Under the pieces are notes generated by a model. It searched no databases, was not told where the DNA came from, and saw only the letters and a list, made by a program, of their open reading frames with translations. Made by a program: the position numbers and the translations under genes. A DNA stretch of 64,000 nucleotides, taken from CAWUEZ02 sp963921355 (lineage in GTDB: Bacteria; Pseudomonadota; Alphaproteobacteria; Thalassobaculales; Thalassobaculaceae). The stretch spans positions 4,712,001-4,776,000 of the forward strand of contig OZ001190.1 in NCBI GenBank assembly GCA_963921355.3. Reading direction: 5' to 3'. Shown piece by piece: positions 27,179-35,992 of the stretch (position 1 is its first letter; each line of letters begins with the position of its first letter).

Positions 27179-28666
27179 TCAGAAGCGGGGAATGTCGGGA
27201 AACGGCAACTGCCCGCGATGTATATGCATGCGACCGAGCTCGGCGCAGCGGTGAAGGGTGGGGAACACCTTGCCGGGGTTCAACAGCCCTTTCGGATCCC
27301 ACGCGCACTTGACCCGCATCTGCTGGTTCAGATCCACTTCCGAGAACATCTCCGGCATCAGGTCGCGCTTCTCGACACCGACCCCATGCTCACCGGTCAG
27401 CACGCCCCCCAGTTCCACGCAGGCCTTCAGAATGTCGGCGCCGAAGTCCTCGGCCCGTTCGAGTTCGCCCGGCTCGTTGGCATCGAACAGAATCAACGGA
27501 TGCAGGTTGCCATCGCCGGCGTGGAACACGTTGGCGACCCGCAAGCCGTACTTCTCGCTCATGCGCGCCATGCGGGAGAGGATCTCCGGCAACTGCCGGC
27601 GGGGGATCGTGCCGTCCATGCAGTAGTAGTCGGGCGAAATCCGCCCGACCGCCGGGAAGGCCGCCTTGCGGCCGGCCCAGAAGGCGTTGCGCTCGTCCTC
27701 GGACTGCGACACCCGCAGCGATGACGATCCGTTGTCTTCGGCAATGACGCGGACCCGCTCGATCAGATAGTCGACCTCAACCTCCGGCCCGTCCAACTCG
27801 ACGATCAGCAGCGCCCCCGCGTCCCGCGGATAGCCCGCGTTCACGAAGTCCTCGGCCGCATTGATCGCCGGGTTGTCCATCATCTCCATGCCGCCGGGAA
27901 TGATGCCGGAACCGATGATCGCGGCGACGCAGGCACCCGCCGCCTCGCTGGTCGGAAATCCGACCAGCAAAGCCCGCAGCGACGCCGGCTTCTTGAGAAT
28001 GCGCACTGTCACTTCGGTCACGACCGCCAGCAGCCCCTCGGACCCGGTCATCAACCCCATCAGATCATAGCCCTCGGCATCGAGATGCTTGCCGCCGAGA
28101 CGCATGATCTCGCCTTCGACCGTCACCAGCTCGAGGCCGAGAATGTTGTTGGTCGTCAGGCCATACTTCAGGCAATGCACGCCGCCGGAGTTCTCTGCCA
28201 CGTTGCCGCCAATCGAGCAGGCGATTTGCGAAGACGGATCCGGCGCGTAGTAGAAACCCTCGTGCTGCACGGCCGTCGTGATGCCGAGATTGGTCACACC
28301 GGGCTGGGCGGTCACGGTGCGGTTGGCGAAGTCGATGTCGAGGATGCGGTTGAACTTGCCGAGCCCCAGCAGAACGCCATCCTCCAGCGGGAGCGCGCCG
28401 CCGGACAGCGACGTGCCCGAGCCCCGGGGCACGACCTTGATGCCGTTCTCATGGCAGTACTTCAGGACCTCGGCGACCTGCTCCGTCGTGTCGGGCAGCA
28501 CCACGATCATCGGCAGCTGCTTGTAGGCCGTCAGTCCGTCGCTCTCGTAGGGGCGCATCTCGCGTTCGTCGGCGATCACCCCTTCGCCGGGAACAATCGA
28601 TCGCAGATCGGCGATGATCTGATCGCGTCGCCCGAGAACCTCGCGGTCCGGTTCCGGCATCTGCAT
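27179..28666 (-). CDS. glcD: Glycolate oxidase FAD-linked subunit
   Basis: First gene of the glcDEF operon, 495 residues. The ATG at 28666 is preceded by GGGGAGA. The VAO-type FAD fold is seen: VVPRGSGTSLSGGALPLEDG, the PDPSSQIACSIGGNVAENSGGVHCLKYG region and the C-terminal FHAGDGNLHP and CVELGGVLTGEHGVGVEKR motifs. GlcD oxidises the 2-hydroxy acid. Together with GlcE and GlcF it lets the cell use glycolate, a common algal exudate. No glcC-like regulator is adjacent. rpmJ lies upstream on the same strand, across a 170-bp gap. Confidence 0.94.
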   Translation of the reverse strand: MQMPEPDREVLGRRDQIIADLRSIVPGEGVIADEREMRPYESDGLTAYKQLPMIVVLPDTTEQVAEVLKYCHENGIKVVPRGSGTSLSGGALPLEDGVLLGLGKFNRILDIDFANRTVTAQPGVTNLGITTAVQHEGFYYAPDPSSQIACSIGGNVAENSGGVHCLKYGLTTNNILGLELVTVEGEIMRLGGKHLDAEGYDLMGLMTGSEGLLAVVTEVTVRILKKPASLRALLVGFPTSEAAGACVAAIIGSGIIPGGMEMMDNPAINAAEDFVNAGYPRDAGALLIVELDGPEVEVDYLIERVRVIAEDNGSSSLRVSQSEDERNAFWAGRKAAFPAVGRISPDYYCMDGTIPRRQLPEILSRMARMSEKYGLRVANVFHAGDGNLHPLILFDANEPGELERAEDFGADILKACVELGGVLTGEHGVGVEKRDLMPEMFSEVDLNQQMRVKCAWDPKGLLNPGKVFPTLHRCAELGRMHIHRGQLPFPDIPRF

Positions 28667-28839
28667 GCGCGTTCTCCCCTCGGCTACGGCCGCCGGCCCG
28701 AAGAACCCAGCGCACGACCAACCTTGCCGCAACGGGGACAGAATTCAACCCGGTCCGGCAGACAGCGGGCATAAGGCGGACATAGCAAAGGCGGCTCGAC
28801 GTCACCGCCGGCCGCCTTGGCCATACGTCCCGGCGCAGA

Positions 28840-28965
28840 TCAACCCTGACGCGCCTTGAAGCGCGGGTTGGACTTGTTGATCACGTAGACGCGACCCTTG
28901 CGGCGGATCACACGACAGCCCTTGTGCCGCTTCTTCAGCGTCTTCAGCGAATTTGCGACACGCAT
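28840..28965 (-). CDS. rpmJ: 50S ribosomal protein L36
   Basis: A 41-residue, strongly basic ribosomal protein, too short for routine open-frame listing. It reads MRVANSLKTLKKRHKGCRV and ends with YVINKSNPRFKARQG, the canonical ending of the longer L36 form used by alphaproteobacteria. Only one Cys is present, so this is the zinc-free (C-minus) version. It stands apart from the main ribosomal operons, as is usual for this paralogue. No other L36 gene is in the window. Confidence 0.95.
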   Translation of the reverse strand: MRVANSLKTLKKRHKGCRVIRRKGRVYVINKSNPRFKARQG

Positions 28966-29062
28966 CGCTCGTCTCCGGTATCGGTCGAATTTCGAAGAGC
29001 GCGGAACCTACTCATCTGGCCCCGCGCTGTCAACCGCAGGATTTACAACGGTTCTCGGCTTG

Positions 29063-30025
29063 TCAGGCCGAGGTCTGTTCGGGCTTCAGGGCAAGAAATC
29101 GGACCAACTGGACCTCGCCGTCCTGAAGCAGGTTTGCGAGCCGCGACCAGTCCTCGGCGAGCTTGCCGAGCGCATCACGCCCGACCGCCGTCGTCGTCAC
29201 CGCCTTATTGGCGTTGATCTCAGACACGAACGCCTTAAACGCGGATCGGATCATCTCCGCATGCGCCTCGGACTCGTCCTTGACGACCCGAACATCGAGG
29301 CCCTGGTTGCTCAAGGCGACCTCGTACTGCTCACGGGTCCAGAGAGTGACGTTCTCGCCCCGGGATCGCATCCAGGTCTGCAACCGCTTCGAGGGCGCAT
29401 CATCCGACGGGATCACATAGTCGGTGAGCAGGAACTGACCCCAGGTCTTCAGCGCGCCACGGACCTTGCTCAGAACCAGCAGGCGGTCGTCGATCCTGTG
29501 CAGCTGTTCGCGGCAGATGACGACGTCGAACTTCCGCTTCGGCAGATCGAGCGTTTCCGGTTCGTAGTGGTTCACGCGAACCTGGTCGCCCGAACTCAGT
29601 TTTGAAAGCTCGCTTTCCGCCCTCTCGACCAGCACCGGGTTGCGTTCATATCCGGTGACCCAGATACCGAAGGCCTCGGCCAGCGCGGCTGCCTGACCGC
29701 CCAGGCCGAGCGAGATGTCCAGCACCGACTGGACCGGGTCGAGACCCAGGGCGCGCGCCATATCGACGGCCTGCTCCGGACCGCCCGGGCTGATGAACCC
29801 GCGCCCGAAGATCCGTTGGGCGCCCTCGCCATCGGCATCGCGGGTCAGGATCTCGATCGGCTCAAGTTCCGGCAGTTCGATGCGAGCAAGACCAGGCTCG
29901 GCGTCTTCGTCTGCCCTGCCATCGCGCGCGTTGCGCCAGTCCTCGTATTCACGAGGATCATAGCCTTCCCACCAGGCCCGGAGGCGCGTGGTAATAGGTA
30001 TGGTGTCGATGCTGGCGTCGCTCAT
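29063..30025 (-). CDS. Class I SAM-dependent methyltransferase
   Basis: A 320-residue protein with a Rossmann-like SAM-binding core in its middle: SVLDISLGLGGQAAALAEAFG is motif I and GIWVTGYERNPVLVERAE contains the acidic strand-2 turn. FDVVICREQLHRIDDRLLVLSKVRGALKTWGQFLLTDY resembles motif post-I through III. The DISLGLGG loop is a slightly unusual form of DLGCGxG. The N-terminal 90 residues are acidic (REYEDWRNARDGRADEDAEPG) and may bind the acceptor. No Shine-Dalgarno is obvious at the ATG (30025). The acceptor is unknown. Confidence 0.85.
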   Translation of the reverse strand: MSDASIDTIPITTRLRAWWEGYDPREYEDWRNARDGRADEDAEPGLARIELPELEPIEILTRDADGEGAQRIFGRGFISPGGPEQAVDMARALGLDPVQSVLDISLGLGGQAAALAEAFGIWVTGYERNPVLVERAESELSKLSSGDQVRVNHYEPETLDLPKRKFDVVICREQLHRIDDRLLVLSKVRGALKTWGQFLLTDYVIPSDDAPSKRLQTWMRSRGENVTLWTREQYEVALSNQGLDVRVVKDESEAHAEMIRSAFKAFVSEINANKAVTTTAVGRDALGKLAEDWSRLANLLQDGEVQLVRFLALKPEQTSA

Positions 30026-30273
30026 GTCAGGAGGCTAACCCGAATTTCCTAAATAAACGGTTACCGTGTCACTCAAACGGCGCGGAAACCATAGCCTTTC
30101 GCGCGCTCGTGAAACAAACTTGTTAACCATATCCAGGGCGATTTCTATCCACATGGGAGCGGCTTAGCCTCAGTTCTTTACACAGCGGTTCACAAAAACG
30201 CGTTGACCGCGTGATTGACCGATCCGACAGACAGGTTTAACGCCCCGGCTTTTCGTCAAGGGGAACGAGTCCG

Positions 30274-31125
30274 ATGACCGCCATCCGCCCGCGCCGAAGT
30301 TTCATTTTCGCCCCCGGCAACAAGCCCGACATGTTCGCCAAGGCGATGGCCACCGGTGCGGACATCATGTGCATTGATCTCGAAGACGCGATCGCTCCGC
30401 AACACAAGGACACGGCCCGGGACTCCACGTTCGGCTGGTTCACGGCGGCGGACCTGGATCCAGCCGTGGAATGCATGGTTCGCATCAACCCGCCGCGCAC
30501 GCCGGAAGGCATGCGCGACGTCGACGCCATCGTCCGGGCTGCCAAAGCACCGCCGGCGGTGATGCTGCCCAAGGTCAAGGCGCCGGCGGAGATCACCGCG
30601 CTGGGCGAGCTGTTCGACGAACTGAAGATCGCAACCCGGCTGCAGGTGATCATCGAAACGAACGAAGCCCTGGAAGCTGCCTGGGACATCGCGCGCTGCT
30701 CCGACCGCATCGATGCGGTGTTCTTCGGCGGGGTCGATATGGCGGCCGATCTGAGGTGCGCCTATTCCTGGAATGCCCTTCTGTATGCGCGGTCGAGGGT
30801 GGTTCACGCCGCCGCCGGAGCGGATGTGGACGTCATCGACGTACCGTTCCTGGACCTGAACGACATGGACGGCATGCGGCGCGAGGCCGAAGCCGCCCGA
30901 GAGCTGGGTTTCGGGGGCAAGGGGTCGATCCACCCGAAACAGGTTCCGATCCTCAACGAGATCTTCTCGCCCAGCGACACCGAGATCGCCCACGCCCAGC
31001 GGATCGTCGACGCCTTCGAGAGCGGAGACACCGGCCTGGTTGTGATCGACGGCAAGCTGATCGAGAAGCCGGTCCTGCGCAGCATGTACCGGGTGCTGGC
31101 CCGGGCCGGTCAAACGGTGTCCTGA
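30274..31125 (+). CDS. HpcH/HpaI aldolase / citrate-lyase beta-like (CitE family)
   Basis: A 283-residue TIM-barrel enzyme of the CitE/malyl-CoA lyase superfamily. The N-terminal motif RPRRSFIFAPGNKPDMFAKA matches the CoA-binding R-x-x-F-x-P-G-N pattern. Metal ligands are expected in CIDLEDAIAPQHKD and in VIIETNEALEAAWDIA. SIHPKQVPILNEIFSP is the conserved C-terminal element. Relatives cleave malyl-CoA, citramalyl-CoA or similar thioesters, or hydrolyse them. The gene stands alone with AGGGGAA before its ATG and is convergent with kynureninase. The exact reaction is not fixed by the sequence. Confidence 0.88.
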   Translation: MTAIRPRRSFIFAPGNKPDMFAKAMATGADIMCIDLEDAIAPQHKDTARDSTFGWFTAADLDPAVECMVRINPPRTPEGMRDVDAIVRAAKAPPAVMLPKVKAPAEITALGELFDELKIATRLQVIIETNEALEAAWDIARCSDRIDAVFFGGVDMAADLRCAYSWNALLYARSRVVHAAAGADVDVIDVPFLDLNDMDGMRREAEAARELGFGGKGSIHPKQVPILNEIFSPSDTEIAHAQRIVDAFESGDTGLVVIDGKLIEKPVLRSMYRVLARAGQTVS

Positions 31126-31148
31126 CGACTGCTCAGGTCGACGACTGG

Positions 31149-32405
31149 TCAGGTCACGGCCGCGCGCTCACGATAGGCCTCGCTGAGGTGCTCGCCCGCG
31201 TCCAGAACCGCGCGCAGGTGTTCGACCGCGTCCCAGATGTCGGCATAGCGCTGGTACAGCGGCGCGAAGCCGAACCGCATCACATCCGGGTCGCGGAAGT
31301 CGCCGATCACGCCGCGGGCAATCAGCGCCTGGACGATCGCGTAGCCCTGCGGATGGGCGAAGGAGACCTGGCTGCCCCGGCGCCAGGGCGGTGCCAGACC
31401 GGCCTCGCGCGGTGAGATCAACCGGAAACCCGCGTCACCGCATTGCTGTTCGACCAGTCGGATGAACAGGTCTCCGAGCGCGACAGACTTCTCCCGCAAC
31501 GCCGCCGGATCCGCCGCGAGCATCACGTCCAGGGCGGCCTCGAACGCCACCAGGCCGAGAACGCCGGGAGATGAGCAGACATGGCGGCGAATTCCGTCGG
31601 CCGGACGGTAGTCCAGATCGAAGTCGAACGGCCGCTCATGGCCGAGCCAGCCGGTCAGGGGCTGCTGCGCTGCCGACTGGTGGCGCGACGCGACGTACAG
31701 CCAGGCCGGCCCGCCCGGTCCGGCGTTCAGGTACTTATACGAGCAGCCGACCGCGAAGTCGGCTCCGCACCCGTTCAAGTCAACGGGAAAGGCGCCGGCG
31801 GAATGGGCGAGATCCCAGAGGGTGAGCGCACCCGCGGCATGGGCCACCCGGGTGACCTCGGCCATGTCGAAGACGGCACCGGTCTTGAAATTGGTCTCGG
31901 TCAGCATCACCACGGCGGTCGAGTCGTCGATCGCCTCGAGGATCTCCGATTCGCCCACCAGCCGGAGTTCATGATGGCCGCCCAACTGGTCGATCAATCC
32001 CTGGGCCATATACAGATCGGTCGGGAAATTTTCCGCGTTCGACAGGATGATTCGCCGATCGGGGCGCATCCGCAGCGCCGCGGACAGCAGTTTGAAGAGA
32101 TTGACGGAGGTCGTATCGACGACGGCGATCTCGCCGGGGGCGGCACCGACCAGGGCCGCCAGTCGGTCGCCGAGATCCAGCGGTTTCGTCATCCAGCCGT
32201 CCTTCAGCCACCCGCAGATCAGGTGCTTTCCCCACTCCGCTTCAAGCATCGCGGCGACCCGGCCGGGCACGGCTTTCGGCATGGCCCCCAGGGAGTTTCC
32301 GTCCAGATAGATCACACCGTCAGGCACCACGAAGCGGTCCCGGAAACCGGCCAGCACGTCGGCGGCGTCGAGATCCTCGAAATCCTGGCGGGAGAGTTGG
32401 GGCAT
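31149..32405 (-). CDS. kynU: Kynureninase
   Basis: PLP enzyme of tryptophan catabolism, cleaving kynurenine to anthranilate and alanine; 418 residues, full length. Family landmarks are the N-terminal FRDRFVVPDGVIYLDGNSLGAMPKAV, the cofactor region VVDTTSVNLFKLLSAAL, LWDLAHSAGAFPVDLNGCGADFAVGCSYKYLNAGPGGPAW carrying the Asp and the Schiff-base Lys (SYKYLN), and the C-terminal VMRFGFAPLYQRYADIWDAVEHL. All key residues are present. No kynA or kynB gene is adjacent, so the pathway would be completed elsewhere. It is divergent from aroQ with a 100-bp spacer. Confidence 0.95.
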   Translation of the reverse strand: MPQLSRQDFEDLDAADVLAGFRDRFVVPDGVIYLDGNSLGAMPKAVPGRVAAMLEAEWGKHLICGWLKDGWMTKPLDLGDRLAALVGAAPGEIAVVDTTSVNLFKLLSAALRMRPDRRIILSNAENFPTDLYMAQGLIDQLGGHHELRLVGESEILEAIDDSTAVVMLTETNFKTGAVFDMAEVTRVAHAAGALTLWDLAHSAGAFPVDLNGCGADFAVGCSYKYLNAGPGGPAWLYVASRHQSAAQQPLTGWLGHERPFDFDLDYRPADGIRRHVCSSPGVLGLVAFEAALDVMLAADPAALREKSVALGDLFIRLVEQQCGDAGFRLISPREAGLAPPWRRGSQVSFAHPQGYAIVQALIARGVIGDFRDPDVMRFGFAPLYQRYADIWDAVEHLRAVLDAGEHLSEAYRERAAVT

Positions 32406-32505
32406 CGCTGGGTCCTGGCGGTTTCACCGACCGTGCGGGCCGGTCCGTTGCGCGGGTGGGGGGCCATGGTATAACCCGCCACCGAGATTTCGAGAGGCGA
32501 ATTCG

Positions 32506-32958
32506 GTGGCGGATCAGCCGGACATCCTTGTTCTCAACGGCCCCAATCTGAACATGCTGGGCGTGCGCGAGCCGTCCATCTACGGGCGCGACACGCTGGA
32601 GGACATCGAGGCGATGTGTCAGGCACGTGGCGAAGCGCTGGGCCTCGGCGTCGACTTTCGGCAGTCGAACTTCGAGGGAGAGCTGGTCACGATCATCCAG
32701 CACGCCCGCGACACGCACAGCGGCATCATTTTCAACGCCGGTGGCTATACCCACACCTCGGTGGCGCTGCGCGACGCGCTCGTTGGCGCCGAGCTGCCGG
32801 CCATCGAACTCCACCTCTCGAACACCTTTCGCCGCGAGGAGTTCCGTCACCACTCCTATCTTTCCGGTGTAGTGGACGGGGTCATCGCCGGCTTCGGGGC
32901 GCATGGCTACGTGTTGGCGATCGAAGCCATGGCCCGCCTCGTCGACGCCGATGCGTGA
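32506..32958 (+). CDS. aroQ: Type II 3-dehydroquinate dehydratase
   Basis: Shikimate-pathway enzyme removing water from 3-dehydroquinate; 150 residues, normal for the dodecameric type II enzyme. It starts at GTG 32506 (after GAGAGGCG). Motifs are ILVLNGPNLNMLGVREPSIYG (with the catalytic Tyr), IIFNAGGYTHTSVALRDAL and ELHLSNTFRREEFRHHSYLS (catalytic His and substrate-binding Arg). It is the first gene of the aroQ-accB-accC block, with 27 bp to accB. This order is widespread in alphaproteobacteria. Confidence 0.96.
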   Translation: MADQPDILVLNGPNLNMLGVREPSIYGRDTLEDIEAMCQARGEALGLGVDFRQSNFEGELVTIIQHARDTHSGIIFNAGGYTHTSVALRDALVGAELPAIELHLSNTFRREEFRHHSYLSGVVDGVIAGFGAHGYVLAIEAMARLVDADA

Positions 32959-32985
32959 CGCCAGAACAAGAAGGACTGCGCCACC

Positions 32986-33420
32986 GTGAGCAAGAACCTG
33001 GATGAAGACCTGGTCCGCAAACTGGCAGGACTGCTGGAAGAGACCGGCCTGGGTGAGATCGAATACGCGACCGACCATCTGAGGATTCGGGTCGCCAAGC
33101 CGACAGTGCAGGTCGCCGCCCAGCCGGCGGCAGCGGTTGCCGCGGCGGCGGCACCCGCCCCTCAAGCGGCCCCGACGGAGCCGGAGGGCGAAGTCGTCCC
33201 GTCACCGATGGTCGGCACCGTCTATCTCGCCGCAGAGCCCGGGGCGGCGCCGTTCGTCCAGCCCGGAACGACCGTGCGCGCCGGCCAGACCGTTATGATC
33301 GTGGAAGCGATGAAGACGATGAACCCGATCGCAGCCCCGCGCGCCGGCACGGTCAAAGCGGTTCTGATCGAAAACGGCCAGCCGGTCGAATACGGTCAGC
33401 CGCTGCTGACGCTCGAATGA
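32986..33420 (+). CDS. accB: Acetyl-CoA carboxylase biotin carboxyl carrier protein
   Basis: Carries biotin between the carboxylase and carboxyltransferase halves of acetyl-CoA carboxylase, the first step of fatty acid synthesis. 144 residues, starting at GTG 32986. It has an N-terminal helical domain, an Ala/Pro linker (AAQPAAAVAAAAAPAPQAAP) and a C-terminal biotinyl domain from VVPSPMVGTVYLAAEPG. The biotinylated Lys is in EAMKTMNPI. The thumb-like insertion typical of AccB is present. It lies 27 bp from accC. Confidence 0.97.
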   Translation: MSKNLDEDLVRKLAGLLEETGLGEIEYATDHLRIRVAKPTVQVAAQPAAAVAAAAAPAPQAAPTEPEGEVVPSPMVGTVYLAAEPGAAPFVQPGTTVRAGQTVMIVEAMKTMNPIAAPRAGTVKAVLIENGQPVEYGQPLLTLE

Positions 33421-33447
33421 CGCTCCTCCTGCTATCGAGACCGATCC

Positions 33448-34788
33448 GTGTTTGAAAAGGTTATGATCGCCAACCGGGGCGAGGTCGCACTCCGGGTTCA
33501 CCGGGCCTGTCGCGAGATGGGTATAAAGACCGTGGCGGTGCACTCGACCGCGGATGCCGACGCCATGCACGTCCGGCTCGCAGATGAAAGTGTCTGCATT
33601 GGACCGCCTCCGGCGCGTGACAGCTATCTGAACATCCCGGCCATTGTCTCGGCTGCCGCGGTGACCGGGGCCGACGCGATCCATCCCGGTGTCGGCTTTC
33701 TTTCCGAAAACGCGGCTTTTGCCGAGATCGTCGAAGCCCACGGGATCGTCTTCATCGGGCCGTCGCCGGAGCACATCCAGGTCATGGGCGACAAGATCAC
33801 GGCCAAGAAGACGATGATCGATCTCGGAATCCCCTGTGTGCCCGGCTCCGACGGACCGGTCGAAGGCCTGGAAGCGGCCCGCACCGAGGCCGAACGGATC
33901 GGATATCCCGTGCTGATCAAAGCGGCGGCAGGTGGCGGGGGCCGCGGCATGAAGGTCGCGGAAAATCCCGAGAACCTCGAAGAGGCCTACACGATGGCGC
34001 GCCGGGAATCAGCCGCCGCCTTCGGCAACGACGCGGTCTACATGGAGCGCTATCTCGGCCACCCCCGGCACATCGAGATCCAGATCGCCGCCGACAGTCA
34101 CGGCAATGTTCTGCATTTTGGTGAACGCGACTGCTCCATCCAGCGGCGCCACCAGAAGGTTGTCGAGGAGGCCCCCTCACCGGCTCTGAACGCCTCGGAG
34201 CGTGAGCAGATCGGCGCTCTGGCGGTTTCCGCAATCTCAAAGATGGGCTACCGCAGCCTCGGCACGCTCGAATTCCTCTATGAAAACGGCGAGTTCTTCT
34301 TCATCGAGATGAACACCCGCCTGCAGGTCGAACACCCGATCACTGAGGCGATCACCGGTATCGACCTCGTGCGGCTGCAGATCCAGGTCGCCTCCGGCGC
34401 CCCGCTCGGCATCGAACAGGAGGCGGTGCGGTTCAACGGCCATGCGATCGAATGCCGGATCACGGCGGAAGATCCCCAGACCTTTCAGCCGCGCCCCGGT
34501 CGGATCAGCGACTACCATTCGCCGGGCGGCCTCGGCGTCCGGGTCGACTCGGCCTTGTACGCCGGGTACCCCGTGCCGCCGCACTACGACAGCCTGGTCG
34601 CCAAGCTGGTCGTGCACGGGGCGACGCGCAACGAGTGCCTGCTTCGGTTGCGCCGGGCATTGGACGAGTTCGTTATCGACGGAATTCCGACGACGATTCC
34701 CCTGCACCAGAACCTGATCACCGCCCCCGACTTCATCGATGGCGACTACCACATCCGGTGGCTGGAAACCGTCTTTCTCAGCAGCTGA
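33448..34788 (+). CDS. accC: Acetyl-CoA carboxylase biotin carboxylase subunit
   Basis: ATP-dependent carboxylation of biotin on AccB, 446 residues. It starts at GTG 33448 (MFEKVMIANRGEVALRVHRACREMG). The ATP-grasp features are KAAAGGGGRGMK and the ERDCSIQRRHQKVVEEAPSP loop. Metal and substrate residues lie in FFFIEMNTRLQVEHPITE. The C-terminal domain has GHAIECRITAEDP. The length and all core motifs are normal. Confidence 0.97.
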   Translation: MFEKVMIANRGEVALRVHRACREMGIKTVAVHSTADADAMHVRLADESVCIGPPPARDSYLNIPAIVSAAAVTGADAIHPGVGFLSENAAFAEIVEAHGIVFIGPSPEHIQVMGDKITAKKTMIDLGIPCVPGSDGPVEGLEAARTEAERIGYPVLIKAAAGGGGRGMKVAENPENLEEAYTMARRESAAAFGNDAVYMERYLGHPRHIEIQIAADSHGNVLHFGERDCSIQRRHQKVVEEAPSPALNASEREQIGALAVSAISKMGYRSLGTLEFLYENGEFFFIEMNTRLQVEHPITEAITGIDLVRLQIQVASGAPLGIEQEAVRFNGHAIECRITAEDPQTFQPRPGRISDYHSPGGLGVRVDSALYAGYPVPPHYDSLVAKLVVHGATRNECLLRLRRALDEFVIDGIPTTIPLHQNLITAPDFIDGDYHIRWLETVFLSS

Positions 34789-34872
34789 GCCCGATCGGGT
34801 CCGGTCGCCGAGATTGATGCCGCCCCCTGAAGTGCTACGCTATCGGCGTCCGTCTTGGCTGAATCGGTCGCG

Positions 34873-35526
34873 ATGTCGGAGCTGCAACCGGAACTGCTGC
34901 TGCAAGCCTACGCCGTCGGTGTGTTTCCGATGGCGGAAGGCCGTCACGATCCGAGGCTGTTCTTCGTCGACCCCGACAAGCGCGGCATCATCGACCTTGA
35001 CCGGTTCCACATCCCCAGGAGCCTTCGCAAGACGGTCCGCCGGCGGCCGTTCGAGGTCGTCTGTAACCGGGCATTCATAGACACGATCGACGGCTGTGCA
35101 GCGGCCACCCAGAAACGGCCCGACACCTGGATCAACCCGGAAATCCGCCGGCTCTACATCGCCCTTCACGAACGCGGCCATGCCCATTCGGTCGAGTGCT
35201 GGTGCGACGGCGAACTGGTCGGCGGTCTGTATGGCGTGACCCTGGGTGGAGCGTTCTTCGGCGAGAGCATGTTCAGCCGCGCCACCGACGCTTCGAAAGT
35301 GGCGCTGGTGCACCTGGTCGCCCGAATGCGAGCCCGCGGCTTCACCCTGCTCGACACGCAGTTCATCACCGACCATCTCAAGCAGTTCGGCGCCGAGGAG
35401 ATCCCAAGAGACGACTACCGCGACCTCCTGGCTCAGGCGATCGCCACGCCGGCTCAGTTCGTCCCCTCGGCGGACGACTGGCCCTGGATCTGTGAACTCC
35501 TGCAGGCCGACACCCAGACGTCGTAA
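34873..35526 (+). CDS. aat: Leucyl/phenylalanyl-tRNA-protein transferase
   Basis: Adds Leu or Phe to N-terminal Arg or Lys of proteins, creating N-degrons for ClpAP. 217 residues from ATG 34873; a TTG six codons upstream is a possible alternative start and neither has a clear Shine-Dalgarno. Signatures are LLLQAYAVGVFPMAE near the N-terminus, VECWCDGELVGGLYGVTLGGAFFGESMFSRATDASKVAL, and LLDTQFITDHLKQFGAEEIPRDDY. The position after accC and before DUF2155 is conserved in the class. Its last 73 bp overlap the convergent DUF2155 gene. Confidence 0.94.
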   Translation: MSELQPELLLQAYAVGVFPMAEGRHDPRLFFVDPDKRGIIDLDRFHIPRSLRKTVRRRPFEVVCNRAFIDTIDGCAAATQKRPDTWINPEIRRLYIALHERGHAHSVECWCDGELVGGLYGVTLGGAFFGESMFSRATDASKVALVHLVARMRARGFTLLDTQFITDHLKQFGAEEIPRDDYRDLLAQAIATPAQFVPSADDWPWICELLQADTQTS

Positions 35527-35906
35527 ACCGGATGCTCCAGGGCATTCAGCCCTGGGCTCGATGCGAACATCCAGCCATTGAAGATCAACCGCGCCGGTTC
35601 GTCCGGAGGCTGGTCCTCGACCCGCAGAAACGCGGCGCTCTCCGGCGGCAGGGTCGGCGGGCGGTCCTGGCAGGTATCGACGAAAACGTTCAGCGTGCCG
35701 AACCGCGCACCGGAACCGACCGGAACCTCAAACCTCGAAATCCGCGCCGTGACCTTGTCCAGGCCCTGCAATACGGCTGTTTCCTGCGCTCGCCAGTCCG
35801 GTTCCTCGCCCAGGGCTGCGCTGCCGACGGTGATGACCGCCAATACCAGCGCGAGACCCGACATGCGTGCAGTGTCGATACGCAGAAACCGTCGACCAGG
35901 GTTCAT
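35454..35906 (-). CDS. DUF2155 domain-containing exported protein
   Basis: A 150-residue protein of the alphaproteobacterial DUF2155 family. It has an N-terminal signal or anchor (GLALVLAVITVGSAALG). The mature domain includes AVLQGLDKVTARISRFEVPVGSGARFGTLNVFVDTC and AFLRVEDQP...RLIFNGWMFASSPGLNALEHPVYDVWVSAC. The two Cys residues of VDTC and VSAC could pair in the periplasm. Function unknown. Its 3' end overlaps aat antiparallel by 73 bp. Both frames look genuine, since the overlapped C-termini fit each family. It is followed by mlaD-like and NDUFA12 genes on the same strand further right. Confidence 0.9.
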   Translation of the reverse strand: MNPGRRFLRIDTARMSGLALVLAVITVGSAALGEEPDWRAQETAVLQGLDKVTARISRFEVPVGSGARFGTLNVFVDTCQDRPPTLPPESAAFLRVEDQPPDEPARLIFNGWMFASSPGLNALEHPVYDVWVSACRSSQIQGQSSAEGTN

Positions 35907-35992
35907 CGCCAGATCACCTCAGCGGGCGGGGTCCCTCAGGTGCGGGCCACGCGGCCTTCCTGACAGGGAACTGTGACAGCGGCGTGGCGCGG

